Below the pieces are notes generated by a model. It was given only the letters and a program-made list of their open reading frames with translations. It did no database searches and was not told where the DNA came from. From assembly GCA_030849805.1 (NCBI GenBank), contig JASANZ010002112.1, forward strand, positions 1 to 47,416: 47,416 bases of DNA, given 5' to 3'. This document shows, one piece after another, positions 45,004 to 47,416 of this stretch. How positions within the stretch are numbered: position 1 is the first letter of the stretch; each line of letters opens with the position of its first letter. This stretch comes from Sergeia podlipaevii. Lineage: Eukaryota > Euglenozoa > Kinetoplastea > Trypanosomatida > Trypanosomatidae. The position numbers and the translations under genes were made by a program.

Positions 45004-45124
45004 TTTCATTATTTTTGAGTGCCGCCTCTCTCATTTTTTTCTTCCTCCCTCTCTCTTCCCTTCCTTCTCTACCGATGTCATTGATTTTGCCGAACAATCT
45101 CATTTTTTTCTGTGCTGTCTTCCA

Positions 45125-45190
45125 GCAGTATTTGCAATCGCGATGCGTTAACTCAATGTTGTGCTTGCCGTCACTTGTACATGCGAGATC
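45125..45190 (+). repeat. Imperfect direct repeat, copy B (66 bp)
   Basis: Begins GCAGTATTTGCAAT, contains AATGTTGTG as copy A does, and ends with the identical TGTACATGCGAGATC. It starts 189 bp after the start of copy A and also follows a pyrimidine tract ending in CCAG. Confidence 0.75.
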
Positions 45191-45443
45191 CAACCATCTG
45201 CTCCTTTCTCTACCTTTTTTCTGAACAATTTTTTTATGAATAGTGACAAGAAGTGTATATGCATGTCTATCTCTAGCTATATTCTGTCTTGCTTCGATAT
45301 TTTCTGTCTTGTATTTGATTGTGTCTTTCATGGACGTTATTGATGAAAACAAAAAAGATGTGCTCAATCCACTTAGCGTTGCATTATCCATTTCATTCCT
45401 TTTTTTTTTCATTTTATTTTGTGACACACATGATTTAGATTTT

Positions 45444-45470
45444 ACCATTTTCTTTTTTTTTTTCTTCTAG
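45444..45470 (+). promoter_or_regulatory. Polypyrimidine tract and splice acceptor (last gene)
   Basis: CATTTTCTTTTTTTTTTTC, then TTCTAG with the AG at 45469-45470: the clearest trans-splice acceptor in the window. The 5' UTR would be about 180 bases and include the AAC repeat. Confidence 0.65.
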
Positions 45471-45603
45471 CTATCAATCACTATTTTCACCAGTTTTTTT
45501 ATCGTCCGAAGGCTAGACAGCTTGGTAAGTTTTTATAGTGTTCTCTTTCCTGTTGTAGTATTGCATTAAAAAAGAAAGACATATACACATTCACGGTAGG
45601 CAA

Positions 45604-45627
45604 TAACAACAACAACAACAACAACAA
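45604..45627 (+). repeat. AAC microsatellite in the 5' UTR of the last gene
   Basis: About eight AAC units, between the acceptor at 45470 and the ATG at 45651. Unstructured CAA-type leaders are generally favourable for translation. Confidence 0.85.
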
Positions 45628-45650
45628 ACGAGTAAAGTATTGCAATACCA

Positions 45651-46802
45651 ATGTCCGCTATTGCTGCTGCTGCTCTCGGTGACAGAGGCCTGTTTGGCGA
45701 CAGTGGCCTCAAGATCACCCCAAAGATTCTCTCTGCTATTGTGGACATGTGCAGCCCTGACAAGCCGATGGCGAACACCTCCCTGTTCAGCGACTTCGCT
45801 ATCACTGAGATCTGTATTTCAAACGCCGAAACGATGGAGCTTAAGAATGCCGTCGGCGCCCTTCGCACGGACGATCAGAAGCGCTTTGTGAGTGACATCA
45901 TTGACGCCCTTCAGTCCAAGGCGAAGTCTACGCGCAACTCTCTCATGGAAGACATGTGCGATGCGATTGAGATGGAATACAAACGCCTTTGCAAGGTTTT
46001 CTTTCTGCGCGCACGCTGCTATGAAGTGATCCGCAACTCCACCAACACGGTCCTTGGTCGCTTGGTGATGTTCCCAGATCAGATCTCGGATGATTTCGGC
46101 TTCAATCTTGACGAGCACAACGAAAGTAATATGAACCAAATCAAGGTGTCTCGCTCACAGAAGTGGGCGTCGCATGCTTCGAGTACTGTGTACGTGGGAC
46201 AGGGTGTTGGTAGCGTCATGGCGCAGCTGTGCGGCTTCCTCAAGGATGCACCGGTTATTGTTTTTGACGGCACCGTGCTTTCTGACATGCTTGTCCGCAA
46301 TGCTTTCCGCATGAAGCTACCCAAGCCCCTCAAGCTATCCAAGCGTTCTGAGGAGGCTCGTGACTGCAATATTCTCTTCTTCCACCTTGACACCGGCATC
46401 AACCGTTGGGAGCCCATGACCCCGAAGGTCCTAGACTTTGAGGCTGCTGCCGTTGAGGCGCAGGAAGCCCGTATTCTCCAGCAGGAAGTTGCGGCGGCCA
46501 AAAAGAAGAATACTTTTTTAAATTCCAAGGAAAAGCAGCAGGAGAAGAAGGACTTTGAAGAGCAGAAGGAACAGGCACAGAAGTATTTTAAGAAGATAAC
46601 AATGTTTCAGGTGCTGGGAGTTGTATCGCCAGTGATGGCCGCGAAGGCTGCCGGCCGCACTGGCCGCTTCTCCGCTGCTATGCTGAGCGATCTTTTTGCT
46701 GACTACATGACGAGCATAAAGGAAGCCCCCTACTTCTACGAGCTCCCCAAATCCAAGGATGACTGTACCCCTCTGGGCGACGAGGAGGAACAAAAACATT
46801 AA
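45651..46802 (+). CDS. Unrecognised, probably soluble protein with a charged coiled-coil segment
   Basis: 383 residues; I do not recognise the family. The N-terminal half is mostly helical in composition (ITPKILSAIVDMCSPDKP, DQKRFVSDIIDALQSKAK, DMCDAIEMEYKRLCKVFF). A likely alpha/beta part follows (STVYVGQGVGSVMAQLCGF, APVIVFDGTVLSDMLV, DCNILFFHLDTGINRWEP). A charged helix or coiled coil covers about 260-315 (EAQEARILQQEVAAAKKKN, KEKQQEKKDFEEQKEQAQK). A mildly hydrophobic stretch (MFQVLGVVSPVMAAKAAG) and an acidic tail end it. No signal peptide or clear membrane segment. The regular, C/G-ending codon use suggests good expression, unlike the repeat-rich neighbours. The start is the first ATG after the acceptor. 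Confidence 0.85.
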   Translation: MSAIAAAALGDRGLFGDSGLKITPKILSAIVDMCSPDKPMANTSLFSDFAITEICISNAETMELKNAVGALRTDDQKRFVSDIIDALQSKAKSTRNSLMEDMCDAIEMEYKRLCKVFFLRARCYEVIRNSTNTVLGRLVMFPDQISDDFGFNLDEHNESNMNQIKVSRSQKWASHASSTVYVGQGVGSVMAQLCGFLKDAPVIVFDGTVLSDMLVRNAFRMKLPKPLKLSKRSEEARDCNILFFHLDTGINRWEPMTPKVLDFEAAAVEAQEARILQQEVAAAKKKNTFLNSKEKQQEKKDFEEQKEQAQKYFKKITMFQVLGVVSPVMAAKAAGRTGRFSAAMLSDLFADYMTSIKEAPYFYELPKSKDDCTPLGDEEEQKH

Positions 46803-47416
46803 AACATTTCCTTTTAAAAAAGAAGACAAACAAAAACGTTTTCTGTTGTGTTCAAGCAGTTAGGGGTGAGTCGTCGCTATATTCGTAGCGTTATTTTCGT
46901 GTATTTACTGGATATCGAAGAGCAGCAAACTCGTCAAGTAATGTGAATACGCAATAATAATATTAAAAGAAAGATGGTCAGACTGGCGCAGGAAGCAGGA
47001 TGCCTACGGGAATACCTACTGAGAGTTAAAAAAAAAAGAAAGAAATGCACTTGCGAAATGCTATTATATATGGTGGCAAGGTGAGCAAACGAAGTAAAAT
47101 GAGAAGTGACAAGGCAAAGAGAGAAGAGAGGGGGGGGCGAGAGAAAAAAGAAAGGGAAAAAGAAAGAAAGCGAACACTCAACTTACATACATCATGTTTC
47201 CTGTTGCTAGGATGAGCGGTCTGATGGTGTGCTAATCCACCTATGGACAGCTCCGCTTTCATTTTCCCTTTCTTTTTTTTGGTGGTAGAAGTTTTCTTTT
47301 GTTTGCGGATAGACGCCGTTGTTGCTGATTTTTTTTTTCTGCATTCGCTCACAATAAATGAAGTGGTATGCTTTATGACGTGATAGGGGGAGGGTAGTTA
47401 ATATATTATGAAGTCT
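46803..47416 (+). other. Downstream spacer to the window end
   Basis: About 0.6 kb, purine-rich first (46930-47190) and then T-rich (47269-47340). It contains A-runs (47027-47036), a G-run (47131-47138) and T tracts (47271-47280, 47330-47339). No gene is seen; the next gene probably lies beyond the window. Confidence 0.55.

Larger units (their letters stand above)
44340..45650 (+). other. Spacer upstream of the last gene
   Basis: About 1.3 kb holding an imperfect direct repeat (44936-45003 and 45125-45190), AAT repeats (44692-44712), CT-rich belts (44909-44928, 45024-45072), a strong splice acceptor (45469-45470) and an AAC microsatellite (45604-45627). No credible gene on either strand. Confidence 0.6.

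Noticed and set aside
44984..45448. 154-codon minus-strand open frame, Lys/Arg-rich
   Set aside because: Antisense of T/C-rich spacer on the wrong strand for this unit; composition explained by the tracts and the direct repeat.

Overview
The window looks like nuclear DNA of a trypanosomatid (Kinetoplastea). All 14 protein genes lie on the + strand and are intronless. They are separated by 0.6-2 kb spacers that are AT-rich and full of long T/C tracts, usually followed by an AG shortly before the next ATG, as expected for polycistronic transcription with spliced-leader trans-splicing and coupled polyadenylation. There are no bacterial ribosome sites, tRNAs, rRNAs, CRISPR arrays or complete transposons. 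Coding regions are clearly richer in G+C than the spacers. From memory (not checked), mitochondrial HSP70 and sphingosine-1-phosphate lyase sit on the same chromosome in Leishmania major, so this is probably a conserved syntenic block; the genus cannot be told from sequence alone.

Layout: 2-637 3' end of mitochondrial HSP70; 1743-2807 a mitochondrial-looking membrane J-protein; 4862-7618 a TPR/MYND protein resembling SMYD4; 9101-12571 a long basic disordered protein with repeated [S/T]PR motifs; 13271-14059 a membrane-anchored PTH2-family protein (PTRH2/Bit1 layout) that has lost its active-site residues; 14800-16101 CLP1, an RNA kinase/mRNA 3'-end factor; 16976-17815 an unrecognised multi-segment membrane protein; 18842-30538 a giant 3,898-residue multidomain protein; 31125-32027 a coiled-coil protein; 32589-33146 an ARL3-like GTPase; 34756-36603 a TRIM-like RING/B-box/coiled-coil/SPRY protein; 38134-39747 sphingosine-1-phosphate lyase; 41148-44339 a DZIP1-like zinc-finger protein; 45651-46802 an unrecognised soluble protein.

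Functional threads, mostly inferred from family knowledge: mitochondrial protein folding (mtHSP70 plus the adjacent J-protein), lipid turnover (S1P lyase), mRNA 3'-end formation (CLP1) and the flagellum/basal body (ARL3-like and DZIP1-like). Co-transcription in trypanosomatids does not by itself imply a shared pathway.

The most unusual object is the giant gene at 18842-30538. It appears to combine leucine-rich repeats, two treble-clef-like cysteine clusters, a papain-like domain with a disturbed active site, hemopexin-like repeats and about six discoidin (F5/8C)-like modules ending in a recurring [FSY]WRL/V motif, followed by about 900 residues I do not recognise. Other points worth a second look are the degenerate PTH2, the TRIM-like protein whose RING histidine is Asp, and an imperfect direct repeat (about 67 bp) in the spacer before the last gene.
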